A stretch of 64,000 nucleotides of DNA. It comes from Candidatus Legionella polyplacis (lineage in GTDB: Bacteria; Pseudomonadota; Gammaproteobacteria; Legionellales; Legionellaceae). Positions 56,867 through 64,000 of the stretch are shown in pieces; within the stretch, counting starts at the first letter, position 1, and each line of letters begins with the position of its first letter. The position numbers and the translations under genes were made by a program. Location of the stretch: NCBI RefSeq assembly GCF_037013735.1, contig NZ_CP135136.1, forward strand, positions 1 to 64,000. Reading direction: 5' to 3'. The notes under the pieces were generated by a model. It was not told where the DNA came from and ran no database searches. It was given only the letters and a program-made list of their open reading frames with translations.

Positions 56867-57500
56867 TAAAAATTAAGTTATTTAATTTTAATATAATTAC
56901 GTTTAATATTTCACTCAAAGATTTTTTATAAACATTAATACAGATTATATCTTTTATAGAGTTAATGAATTCATGATAAGTATCGTATACACATTGAAAA
57001 AAATGAAATGATTCTTTTTCAAACCTATCAATCTTATTTCTTTTTAATATTCTATTAAAACATTCTCTTGGACTAATATCTAGGAAAAATGTTAAATCTG
57101 GTTTAAATTTATTTAAACAAAAATCAGAAAGTTTAATAATAAACTCTTTATTTATTTTTCTTCCACCATATTGATATGCAAATGTTGATAATTCAAATCT
57201 ATCACTTAATACACAAATATTTTTTTTTAATGCTGGTTGAATTACTTGTTCAAATAATTGAACTCTTGCAGCATAAAATAAAAGTAATTCTGCTTTAAAA
57301 CTTAAAAAATTTATATTTTTATTTGTTATAATTTTTCTTATACTTTCTCCTAAAAAAGTTCCACCTGGATCTCTTACGGTTAAAATTCTAAATATAAAAT
57401 TTTTTAAAATTAAATATTTTTTAATTAAACGTAATATAGTAGATTTTCCAGATCCCTCCAATCCTTCTATAACAATAAAATATCCACAATTATTTTTCAT
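56850..57500 (-). CDS. tmk: Thymidylate kinase
   Basis: Phosphorylates dTMP to dTDP. From ATG 57500 the protein has 216 aa (E. coli 213) and begins MKNNCGYFIVIEGLEGSGKST, with the P-loop at about 13-21; VRDPGGTFLGESIR and LSDRFELSTFAYQ follow. The frame stays open upstream to a TTG at 57524, but the ATG gives the standard N-terminus, so I prefer it. It sits between fabF and holB; pabC and mltG, which stand between fabF and tmk in E. coli, are missing. Confidence 0.93.
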   Translation of the reverse strand: MKNNCGYFIVIEGLEGSGKSTILRLIKKYLILKNFIFRILTVRDPGGTFLGESIRKIITNKNINFLSFKAELLLFYAARVQLFEQVIQPALKKNICVLSDRFELSTFAYQYGGRKINKEFIIKLSDFCLNKFKPDLTFFLDISPRECFNRILKRNKIDRFEKESFHFFQCVYDTYHEFINSIKDIICINVYKKSLSEILNVIILKLNNLIFNDKSK

Positions 57501-57575
57501 AATCTTACTTTTATAAAGTAACAAATATATAATTTTTTATCTATTTTATTTTTTAAATAAAAATTTAAAGAAAAA

Positions 57576-58814
57576 TTAAACTTTTTTAAATAAAAGACTC
57601 CCATTAGTTCCTCCAAATCCAAATGAATTACTTAAAGCAAAGTTAATAATTCTTTTTTGAGGTTTATGTGCCACATAATTTAAATCACAATCTTTATCAG
57701 GATAATCTAAATTTATAGTGGGAGGAGCAATTTGATTTTTAATTGCAAGAATAGTAAAAATAGCTTCTACAGCTCCTGTAGCTCCTAATAAATGACCGGT
57801 CATAGATTTTGTAGAACTAACAGCTAAGTTATAAGCATGATTTTTAAATAATTTTTTTATAGCTTTTGTTTCATATAAATCATTTAAATAAGTAGAAGTT
57901 CCATGAGCATTGATATAATCAATTTGTTCTATATCTATTTTTGCATCTTTAATAGCATGTAACATTGATCTTAAAAATCCTTCTGCTTTTTTATCCGGAG
58001 CTGTAATATGATAAGCATCTCCTGACATTCCAAAGCCAATTATTTCTGCATAAATGGATGCACCTCTATTTATTGCATGGTTAAGTTCCTCTAGTATAAG
58101 AATACCAGATCCTTCTCCAATAACAAAACCATCTCTATCTTTATCCCAAGGTCTAGATGCTTTTTCAGGTTCATTATTACGTTTTGATAAAGAACGAGTT
58201 GCAGAAAAACCAGCTAAACATAATGGATTTGTAGTCATTTCAGATCCTCCACAAATCATAAGATCTGCATCTCCATAAGAAATCATACGAAAAGCAATTC
58301 CTATATTATGTGTTCCTGTTGTACAAGCAGTAGATATTGCAATATTTGGTCCTTTTAATTTATATTTTATTGATATCTGTCCAGATAAAATATTTATTAT
58401 TCCAGAAGGAATAAAAAAAGGAGATATTTTTCTTGGACCATATTTAATTAATTTTTCTTGGTTTTTTATAATAGTTTCTATACCACCAATTCCTGCTCCA
58501 ACTGAAACTCCTGTACGATAACTAATAGAATCATCAATAACTAATTTAGAATCTTTTATAGCTTCAATGGCAGCAACCATACCAAATTGTGTAAATAAAT
58601 CCATTTTTTTTGATTCACTTAGTGGAATATAATTTCCAATATTAAAATTTTTAACTTTAGCCCAAATTTTAGTTGTGTATTTAGATGTATCAAATTCATT
58701 AACCAATGATACACCACTTTTTCCTAATAAAATATTATTCCATGTTTGATAAACGTTTAAACCAATGGGTGTTACCATTCCTATTCCAGTTACAACAACA
58801 CGTCTTTTATTCAA
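57576..58814 (-). CDS. fabF: 3-oxoacyl-ACP synthase II
   Basis: Condensing enzyme for fatty-acid elongation. Catalytic Cys164 is in AISTACTTG, and the two histidines are in INAHGTSTYLND and STKSMTGHLLGATGA. 412 aa is normal. The start is TTG at 58814: it gives the standard N-terminus MNKRRVVVTGIGM and no ATG is available before it. An AGGA lies about 13 bases upstream. It follows acpP as in the usual fab cluster. Confidence 0.95.
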   Translation of the reverse strand: MNKRRVVVTGIGMVTPIGLNVYQTWNNILLGKSGVSLVNEFDTSKYTTKIWAKVKNFNIGNYIPLSESKKMDLFTQFGMVAAIEAIKDSKLVIDDSISYRTGVSVGAGIGGIETIIKNQEKLIKYGPRKISPFFIPSGIINILSGQISIKYKLKGPNIAISTACTTGTHNIGIAFRMISYGDADLMICGGSEMTTNPLCLAGFSATRSLSKRNNEPEKASRPWDKDRDGFVIGEGSGILILEELNHAINRGASIYAEIIGFGMSGDAYHITAPDKKAEGFLRSMLHAIKDAKIDIEQIDYINAHGTSTYLNDLYETKAIKKLFKNHAYNLAVSSTKSMTGHLLGATGAVEAIFTILAIKNQIAPPTINLDYPDKDCDLNYVAHKPQKRIINFALSNSFGFGGTNGSLLFKKV

Positions 58815-58829
58815 AATAAATTAATCCTA

Positions 58830-59087
58830 TTAAAGTTGATTATTTTTTTCTTTTTTTATATTTAATTTAATATAATCTATAGCTTCTTGTATTGTTCCAA
58901 TTTTTTCAGCTTGATCATCAGATATTTCTGTATTAAATTCCTCTTCTAATGCCATTACTAATTCAACAGTGTCTAATGAATCTGCTCCTAAATCTTGAAT
59001 AAAAGATGCTGAATTTTTTAATTCATCTTCATTTAAGTTCAGTTGTTCAGCAACAATTTTTTTTACTCTTTTTTCAATTGTATCCAT
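58830..59087 (-). CDS. acpP: Acyl carrier protein
   Basis: Carries growing acyl chains on a phosphopantetheine arm attached to Ser37 in [11 protein letters not shown]. From ATG 59087 the protein has 85 aa and begins [18 protein letters not shown], which aligns with E. coli AcpP from its first residue. The frame is open nine codons further to a TTG, but a good AGAGGAAAT ribosome site just before 59087 fixes the start. The C-terminal tail is slightly longer than in E. coli (78 aa). Confidence 0.96.
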   Translation of the reverse strand: MDTIEKRVKKIVAEQLNLNEDELKNSASFIQDLGADSLDTVELVMALEEEFNTEISDDQAEKIGTIQEAIDYIKLNIKKEKNNQL

Positions 59088-59168
59088 TATTTCCTCTTTT
59101 AATTTTAGTGACAAAATATCGTTAAATTATAAACATAATTTTTTTAATTTTTTATTTCATATTAAAAA

Positions 59169-59912
59169 TTAACACATATACATTCCTCCATTAACATGAA
59201 TAGTTTCTCCAGTAATATATTCTGCACGATCAGAAATTAAAAATAATACAGCATCTGCTACATGTTGAGGTTTTCCTATTTTTTTCATAGGGATATATTT
59301 TAATATTTTTTCTTTTATAAAATCAGGTATTTTTTTAGTCATATCAGTATCTATAAATCCAGGAGCAACAACATTTACTGTAATTCTTTTTATTGCTAAT
59401 TCTTTAGCTAAAGATTTACTAAATCCAATGATAGCAGATTTTGTTGCTGCATAATTGGTTTGTCCAGGATTTCCTATTAATCCAATAACAGAACTTATAT
59501 TTACAATTCTACCCCATTTAAATTTTAACATAAATTTTACACATAATTTAGTTAGATAAAATATAGAATTTAAATTAATATCTATAACATCAATCCACTC
59601 TTTGTCTTTCATTCTTATAAGTAAATTATCATTACAAATTCCTGCATTATTTATTAATATGGAAGGAATTTTTTTTTGTTCATAAAGTATATTAATTAGA
59701 TTAGTAATTTCTTTCTTATTTTTAAGATTTAAAAGAAAACCTTCACCCAATAAATTATGTTTAATAAAATTATTATTGATATTTTTAACTCCTTCTTCTG
59801 TAGAAGCTGTACCAATTATAAAAAACTTTCTTTTAGCTAATGTTAATGCAATAGATTTACCAATTCCTCTATTAGCTCCTGTAATTAAAACAAATTTATT
59901 ATTTAATTTCAT
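59169..59912 (-). CDS. fabG: 3-oxoacyl-ACP reductase
   Basis: NADPH-dependent reductase of fatty-acid elongation. The 247-aa SDR protein has the cofactor motif TGANRGIG (11-18), NNAG, and the Ser/Tyr/Lys catalytic set in NISSVIGLIGNPGQTNYAATK, followed by VAPGFIDTDMT and the C-terminal GETIHVNGGMYM. It sits between fabD and acpP. Confidence 0.96.
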   Translation of the reverse strand: MKLNNKFVLITGANRGIGKSIALTLAKRKFFIIGTASTEEGVKNINNNFIKHNLLGEGFLLNLKNKKEITNLINILYEQKKIPSILINNAGICNDNLLIRMKDKEWIDVIDINLNSIFYLTKLCVKFMLKFKWGRIVNISSVIGLIGNPGQTNYAATKSAIIGFSKSLAKELAIKRITVNVVAPGFIDTDMTKKIPDFIKEKILKYIPMKKIGKPQHVADAVLFLISDRAEYITGETIHVNGGMYMC

Positions 59913-59914
59913 GA

Positions 59915-60883
59915 TTAAAAATTTTCAATTTTACTAATAAATTTTACTAATTTTTCCAAATTTAATTGATTATTAATATTCCATGTTACTATTTTTTTAT
60001 CAATATTTTTAATAAGATTAGTTAATATATTTCCAAATCCACATTCAATTATTAAATTAACACCATTATTTTTTATAAATTTAATAGTTTTTACCCATTG
60101 AACTGGACAATATAATTGTGCTTTTAATAAGGTACGTATATTATTTATTGAATTATAAGGAACTGCATTTACATTAGAAATAATAGGTATTTTAGGAATT
60201 TTAAAGTTAACAGTATTTAAATATTGAAAAAATATATTAGCAATATCCTTTAACAAAGGACAATGAGAAGGACTGCTAACATCAATTAATTTAGTAAACA
60301 TTGCTCCTTTTTTAATGGCTATATCTAATACTTTTTTTACAGCAGTAGAATAACCAGATATAGTAATTTGATTTTTAGAATTAAATCCTGATAAATACAC
60401 TTTTGCAGTAAATTTACTAACATTTTTACAAATATTAATGATTTTTTTGCTATTTAATCCTACAATTACTGCCATACTTCCTTTATGTTTATTAAACATA
60501 ATATTATTGTACATTAATTTTTCTCTTTTTATTACTAAATGAATTACATCATTTAAGCTAATTGCATTAGAACAAAATAATGCAGAATATTCTCCAACAC
60601 TATGTCCAGCCATATAAGAAATAGAATTTAATAAATTTAAATGTTCTAATAATTTAAATAAAGCTATATTTGATATTAATACAATTAATTGTGTATGTTG
60701 TATTTTATTTTTATGACCATTAGATTGATTTGTAATCAAATCCCAAATATTGTAATGGATACATTCAGAAATTTGATATAATAAATCTTTTACCATAGGA
60801 AAAGAACTTTCTAATTTATGTAATAATTTTATAGATTGAGATCCTTGTCCTGGAAAAACAAATGCTATTTTACGTTTGACCAT
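59915..60883 (-). CDS. fabD: Malonyl-CoA-ACP transacylase
   Basis: Transfers malonyl groups from CoA to ACP. The N-terminal FVFPGQGSQ, nucleophile Ser95 in GHSVGEYSAL and the later histidine in VSSPSHCPLL form the expected catalytic set. The 322-aa length is a little above E. coli FabD (309). Two bases separate it from fabG. Confidence 0.95.
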   Translation of the reverse strand: MVKRKIAFVFPGQGSQSIKLLHKLESSFPMVKDLLYQISECIHYNIWDLITNQSNGHKNKIQHTQLIVLISNIALFKLLEHLNLLNSISYMAGHSVGEYSALFCSNAISLNDVIHLVIKREKLMYNNIMFNKHKGSMAVIVGLNSKKIINICKNVSKFTAKVYLSGFNSKNQITISGYSTAVKKVLDIAIKKGAMFTKLIDVSSPSHCPLLKDIANIFFQYLNTVNFKIPKIPIISNVNAVPYNSINNIRTLLKAQLYCPVQWVKTIKFIKNNGVNLIIECGFGNILTNLIKNIDKKIVTWNINNQLNLEKLVKFISKIENF

Positions 60884-60978
60884 ATATTAATTATCGATTT
60901 TAAATATACTTAATAAACATGATAACAATATTTATTTAATAAATATACTCTGTGTGAAATTAATTAAGACTTTTAAAT

Positions 60979-61935
60979 TTAATATCGTATTAACATAGCT
61001 CCACATGTTAATCCTCCACCAAAGGATTCTAATAATAATATATCATTTTGTTTAATTTTTTTTTTTTGGCGTATAGCATAATCTAGTGCTAAAGGTATAG
61101 AAGCTGCAGAAGTATTTCCTTGCTTTTTAATTGTTATAATTACTTGAGACATAGGAAAATTTAATTTTTTAGCTACTGCTTGGATAATTCTGATATTAGA
61201 TTGATGAGGAATTAACCAACTAATATCTGTTTTATTTAATTGACAAGAATTTAGTACTTTGTTAATAATATTTTCTATAATTTTTACGGAAAGCTTAAAA
61301 ATTTTGTTACCTTGCATTTTTATAAAAGATTTTTTTTTCTTATTAGAATAATTTCGATACATTAAAAGTGAGTTTATATCATATTTTGTATATAAAATAC
61401 TCGATAAAATTCCAGGTTTATTACTTTCACTTAAAATAATAGCTCCAGCACCATCTCCAAATAAAACACAAGTAGATCTATCTACCCAATTTAAAGCTTT
61501 TGACATTACTTCACTACCTACAATTAAAATATGCTTTGCATTTCCAGAAGAAATATATTGTTTAGCTATATCCATTGCGTAAATAAATCCACTGCACGCT
61601 GCATTAATATCAAACGAAGGTATAGAATGAGTAACATTAAGTGCTTTTTGAATATGAGATGCTATATTAGGAAAAAAATAATTTGGAGTACATGTAGCTA
61701 CTAAAATTAAATCAATATCAATTGCATTAATACTAGAATTTTTTAATGCATTTAAAGCTGCTTTACATGCCATAAAAGAAGTTGTTTCATAATTTGAAGC
61801 TATATGTCTTTGTTTTATTCCAGTTCTTGTATATATCCATTTATTAGAAGTATTTAATTTAGATTCTAATTCTTCATTACTTAATATATAATTTGGTAAA
61901 TAACACCCAGTTCCATTAATTATAACACTTTTCAT
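60979..61935 (-). CDS. fabH: 3-oxoacyl-ACP synthase III
   Basis: Starts fatty-acid synthesis by condensing acetyl-CoA with malonyl-ACP. Cys114 in NAACSGFIYA, His in WLIPHQSNIRIIQA and Asn in KQGNTSAASIPLAL form the triad. 318 aa equals E. coli FabH (317). The coding strand has a run of twelve A (61056-61067), the longest I noticed in the window, encoding RQKKKIKQ in frame. The ATG overlaps the plsX stop by four bases. Confidence 0.96.
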   Translation of the reverse strand: MKSVIINGTGCYLPNYILSNEELESKLNTSNKWIYTRTGIKQRHIASNYETTSFMACKAALNALKNSSINAIDIDLILVATCTPNYFFPNIASHIQKALNVTHSIPSFDINAACSGFIYAMDIAKQYISSGNAKHILIVGSEVMSKALNWVDRSTCVLFGDGAGAIILSESNKPGILSSILYTKYDINSLLMYRNYSNKKKKSFIKMQGNKIFKLSVKIIENIINKVLNSCQLNKTDISWLIPHQSNIRIIQAVAKKLNFPMSQVIITIKKQGNTSAASIPLALDYAIRQKKKIKQNDILLLESFGGGLTCGAMLIRY

Positions 61936-62960
61936 GATAATATACCTTGTTTTACATAATTTATCATTCTATCTCTTAGTAAATCAATAACATTATTTTC
62001 AACTTCTTTTATTGCTTCTTTAATTGCAAATTCAAAAGCCTTTTCACATGCATTTCCATGACTTTTAATAACAATACCATTTAATCCTAATAAAACAGCA
62101 CCATTATAATAAATGGGATTCATTTTTTTTTTTATATTTAACCATACAGGCATTGAAATTATTCCTAATAATTTAGTAAAAAAGTTTTTATAAAACGATT
62201 CTTTAATTTTAATTAATATTAACTTTGCTAATCCTTCACTAGTTTTGAGTACAATATTACCTGTAAATCCATCACAAATTATTAAATCTACTCTTCCAGT
62301 ATATACACAATTTCCTTCAACATATCCTATATAATTTATTATTTTAGATTGTTTTAATTTATAAGAAGCCAATTTAATTTGATCATTACCTTTTATATCT
62401 TCTATACCAACATTTAAAAGGCCCACTTTAGGATTCATTTTTTTTTCTAAAATCTCGATCAAAGCACTTCCCATAATTGAAAATTGGAATAAATGTCTAG
62501 CATTCAAGGTAATACTAGCCCCTAAATCTAAAACACGAGTTTTTCCAATTATAGTTGGGAAAACTGCCATAATTCCAGGTCTTTCAATTCCAGGTAAAGT
62601 TTTTAAAAAAAAATTAGATATTGCCACTAATGCTCCTGTATTGCCAGAACTTACACATGCATGAGCTCTTTTTTCTTTAATTAATTTTATTGCTACGTGC
62701 ATAGAGGAATTTTTTTTATTTCTAATGGCATTTATTGGAGATTGTTCCATAGAAATTTCTTCATGTGTATGAATAACTGAAAATTGTTCATGTTTAGTTA
62801 TATTAAACTTTTTAAGTTGCGTATAAATTTGTTCTTGATTACCAACTAATAATAACTTTAAATTTGAATTTTTTTTTATTAAACGTACACAAGCTGGTAT
62901 TGATGCTTTAACTCCGTAATCTCCACCCATTGTGTCAATTGCAATAATTATTTTCTTCAA
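61932..62960 (-). CDS. plsX: Phosphate acyltransferase PlsX
   Basis: Makes acyl-phosphate from acyl-ACP for phospholipid synthesis. The 342-aa protein begins KKIIIAIDTMGGDYG and contains VSSGNTGAL, PGIMAVFPT, LDLGAS and DGFTGNIVLKTSEG, all typical. The start is TTG at 62960; the first in-frame ATG (62930) would cut into the conserved DTMGGD motif. An AGAG element lies upstream. An A11 tract occurs at 62123-62133 (T on the + strand). It starts three bases after rpmF. Confidence 0.95.
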   Translation of the reverse strand: MKKIIIAIDTMGGDYGVKASIPACVRLIKKNSNLKLLLVGNQEQIYTQLKKFNITKHEQFSVIHTHEEISMEQSPINAIRNKKNSSMHVAIKLIKEKRAHACVSSGNTGALVAISNFFLKTLPGIERPGIMAVFPTIIGKTRVLDLGASITLNARHLFQFSIMGSALIEILEKKMNPKVGLLNVGIEDIKGNDQIKLASYKLKQSKIINYIGYVEGNCVYTGRVDLIICDGFTGNIVLKTSEGLAKLILIKIKESFYKNFFTKLLGIISMPVWLNIKKKMNPIYYNGAVLLGLNGIVIKSHGNACEKAFEFAIKEAIKEVENNVIDLLRDRMINYVKQGILS

Positions 62961-62963
62961 TTT

Positions 62964-63158
62964 TTACTCTTTTATTTTTTTTGTTTTTTTTAAATATAAA
63001 AATTTTTTTCCTTTGTAATAACCATCTTTTGTTATATGATGTCTTAAATGTACTTCTTTAGTAAAATTATCAATAGATAATGCAGGAATATATAATTTAT
63101 CATGAGATCTTCTCATATTTCTTTTTGAACGAGATTTTTTATTTTGTTGTACTGCCAT
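62964..63158 (-). CDS. rpmF: 50S ribosomal protein L32
   Basis: Small ribosomal protein heading the rpmF-plsX-fab operon, the same arrangement as in E. coli. The 64 aa begin [20 protein letters not shown], the conserved part. The C-terminus is lysine-rich and slightly longer than the 57-aa E. coli protein. The zinc cysteines of some L32 forms are absent, as in other proteobacteria. Confidence 0.95.
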   Translation of the reverse strand: MAVQQNKKSRSKRNMRRSHDKLYIPALSIDNFTKEVHLRHHITKDGYYKGKKFLYLKKTKKIKE

Positions 63159-63401
63159 ATAATTTATATCCTCATAATAATAATTTATTAAAATACAAAT
63201 ATAATAATTATACTGTATTTTAATTGAATTTAGTATTTATTAAAATTATTAATATAAAAATTTTAATAAATTTATAAAGAAATTTACATTCAAAAAAATA
63301 TTTTTCTTATATTTTTAATATAAACAAAAATTAATTTCTATTTTTAATTTTATAGTTTAAAATAATTTAATAAAACTAATTTATGAAATTAAACTATTTT
63401 A

Positions 63402-64000
63402 ATGAAAGCAAAAGTAATTGTTGCTATGTCAGGAGGAGTAGATTCTTCTGTTGCTGCTTGGATATTAAAAAAACAAAAATATTTGGTTGAAGGATTATTT
63501 GTTAAAAATTGGGAAAAAAATGATATTTTAGGAAAATGTGCATTCAAAAATGATTGGAACGACGCAAAATTAATATGTAAACAACTTAAAATTCCTATTC
63601 ATTACGCTAATTTTTCTGAAGAATATTGGGAAAAAGTATTTAAATTATTTATTAATGAGTATGAACATGGTAAAACTCCAAATCCAGATATTATCTGCAA
63701 TAAAGAAATTAAATTTAAAATTATTTTAAAATATTCTATGTCACAACTAGGTGCTGATTTTTTAGCTACAGGGCATTACGCAAAAACATTCTGTCAAAAA
63801 CAATTATATAGCAGTAGTCCTTTATTACAGGCGAAAGATAAAAAAAAAGATCAAACATATTTCTTACATGCAATTGATCCAAAAGTTTTTAAATATTTAT
63901 TATTTCCATTAGGAGATTACTATAAAGTAGATGTCAGAAGATTAGCAAAAAAAATAGGATTTATTAATTATAATAAAAAGAGTTCAACAGGACTATGTTT
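63402..64000 (+). CDS. mnmA: tRNA-specific 2-thiouridylase MnmA, 5' part
   Basis: Thiolates U34 of tRNA-Lys, -Glu and -Gln. The reading frame from ATG 63402 is open to the window end (199 complete codons). It begins MKAKVIVAMSGGVDSSVAAW with the PP-loop SGGVDSS, and contains GKTPNPDIICNKEIKF with catalytic Cys99 and ADFLATGHYAK. The last complete codon is Cys199 in STGLC, the second catalytic cysteine at the same number as in E. coli. The remainder lies outside the window. It is divergent from rpmF with a 243-base A/T-rich gap. Confidence 0.95.
   Translation, partial: MKAKVIVAMSGGVDSSVAAWILKKQKYLVEGLFVKNWEKNDILGKCAFKNDWNDAKLICKQLKIPIHYANFSEEYWEKVFKLFINEYEHGKTPNPDIICNKEIKFKIILKYSMSQLGADFLATGHYAKTFCQKQLYSSSPLLQAKDKKKDQTYFLHAIDPKVFKYLLFPLGDYYKVDVRRLAKKIGFINYNKKSSTGLC

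Noticed and set aside
57501-57524. Longer tmk start at TTG 57524
   Set aside because: The ATG at 57500 gives the normal N-terminus just before the P-loop; the extra eight residues are not conserved.
58054-58278. 74-codon + strand ORF inside fabF
   Set aside because: Antisense to conserved fabF; no ribosome site or motif.
59088-59114. Longer acpP start at TTG 59114
   Set aside because: A strong AGAGGAAAT site just before ATG 59087 and alignment to AcpP residue 1 favour the shorter form.

Overview
The window looks like part of the chromosome of a strongly reduced, very A+T-rich gammaproteobacterial endosymbiont. By eye about three quarters or more of the bases are A or T, proteins are rich in Lys/Asn/Ile, intergenic DNA is almost pure A/T, and nearly every ORF is a core metabolic or information-processing gene. 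I see no insertion sequences, prophage, CRISPR arrays or secretion systems. Several genes argue against an enterobacterial symbiont: a large NAD-specific glutamate dehydrogenase, Pseudomonas/Legionella-type NrdA/NrdB, a family 4 Fe-S uracil-DNA glycosylase, a PrpC-type citrate synthase and a Ctc-type L25. The set fits Legionellales best, for example a louse symbiont like 'Candidatus Legionella polyplacis'. That name is inference, not something the sequence proves.

Layout. 1-6801 (+): riboflavin block ribD - pgpA (frameshifted) - ribE - ribH - nusB - ribBA, then pyrG. 6849-10572 (-): polyamine importer potABCD. 10840-15584 (-): rmuC, ispB, ychF, pth, rplY. 15799-19014 (+): rplU-rpmA-obgE and rpsF-rpsR-rplI. 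19081-20601 (-): NIF3-like domain protein, thioredoxin-fold protein, unknown exported protein. 20874-24275 (+): N-terminally truncated NAD-GDH. 24374-30883: ygfZ (-) and sdhE (+) divergent, then asnS, nrdB, nrdA (-). 31395-34054 (+): pmbA, infA, lipA. 34096-39426 (-): tRNA-Met, degQ/degP, rluD, miaB, MFS transporter. 39741-45448 (+): aceE-aceF-lpd. 45445-54457 (-): ubiA, udg, rpsA, cmk, serC, gyrA, prpC-type citrate synthase. 54900-54992 (+): tRNA-Ser(UGA). 55158-63158 (-): tatD-holB-tmk-fabF-acpP-fabG-fabD-fabH-plsX-rpmF. 63402 to the end (+): start of mnmA.

How the genes work together. All enzymes from GTP and ribulose-5-phosphate to riboflavin are present except the usually non-dedicated phosphatase step, which suits a vitamin-provisioning symbiont of a blood feeder. 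Pyruvate dehydrogenase (with LipA for its lipoyl group), citrate synthase and NAD-GDH would feed a TCA-based energy metabolism. IspB and UbiA serve ubiquinone, and SdhE implies succinate dehydrogenase. A complete type II fatty-acid initiation/elongation set plus PlsX supports membrane synthesis. MiaB, MnmA, YgfZ and RluD keep tRNA and rRNA modified.

The most interesting features are signs of erosion rather than a new system. pgpA is split by a shift in a T10 run. Two enzymes have lost N-terminal allosteric parts (NAD-GDH and NrdA). Clean gene losses are visible inside otherwise conserved clusters, and several essential genes carry intact A10-A12 tracts. A 32-bp perfect palindrome sits between the MFS gene and aceE. 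I found no convincing undescribed multi-gene system.
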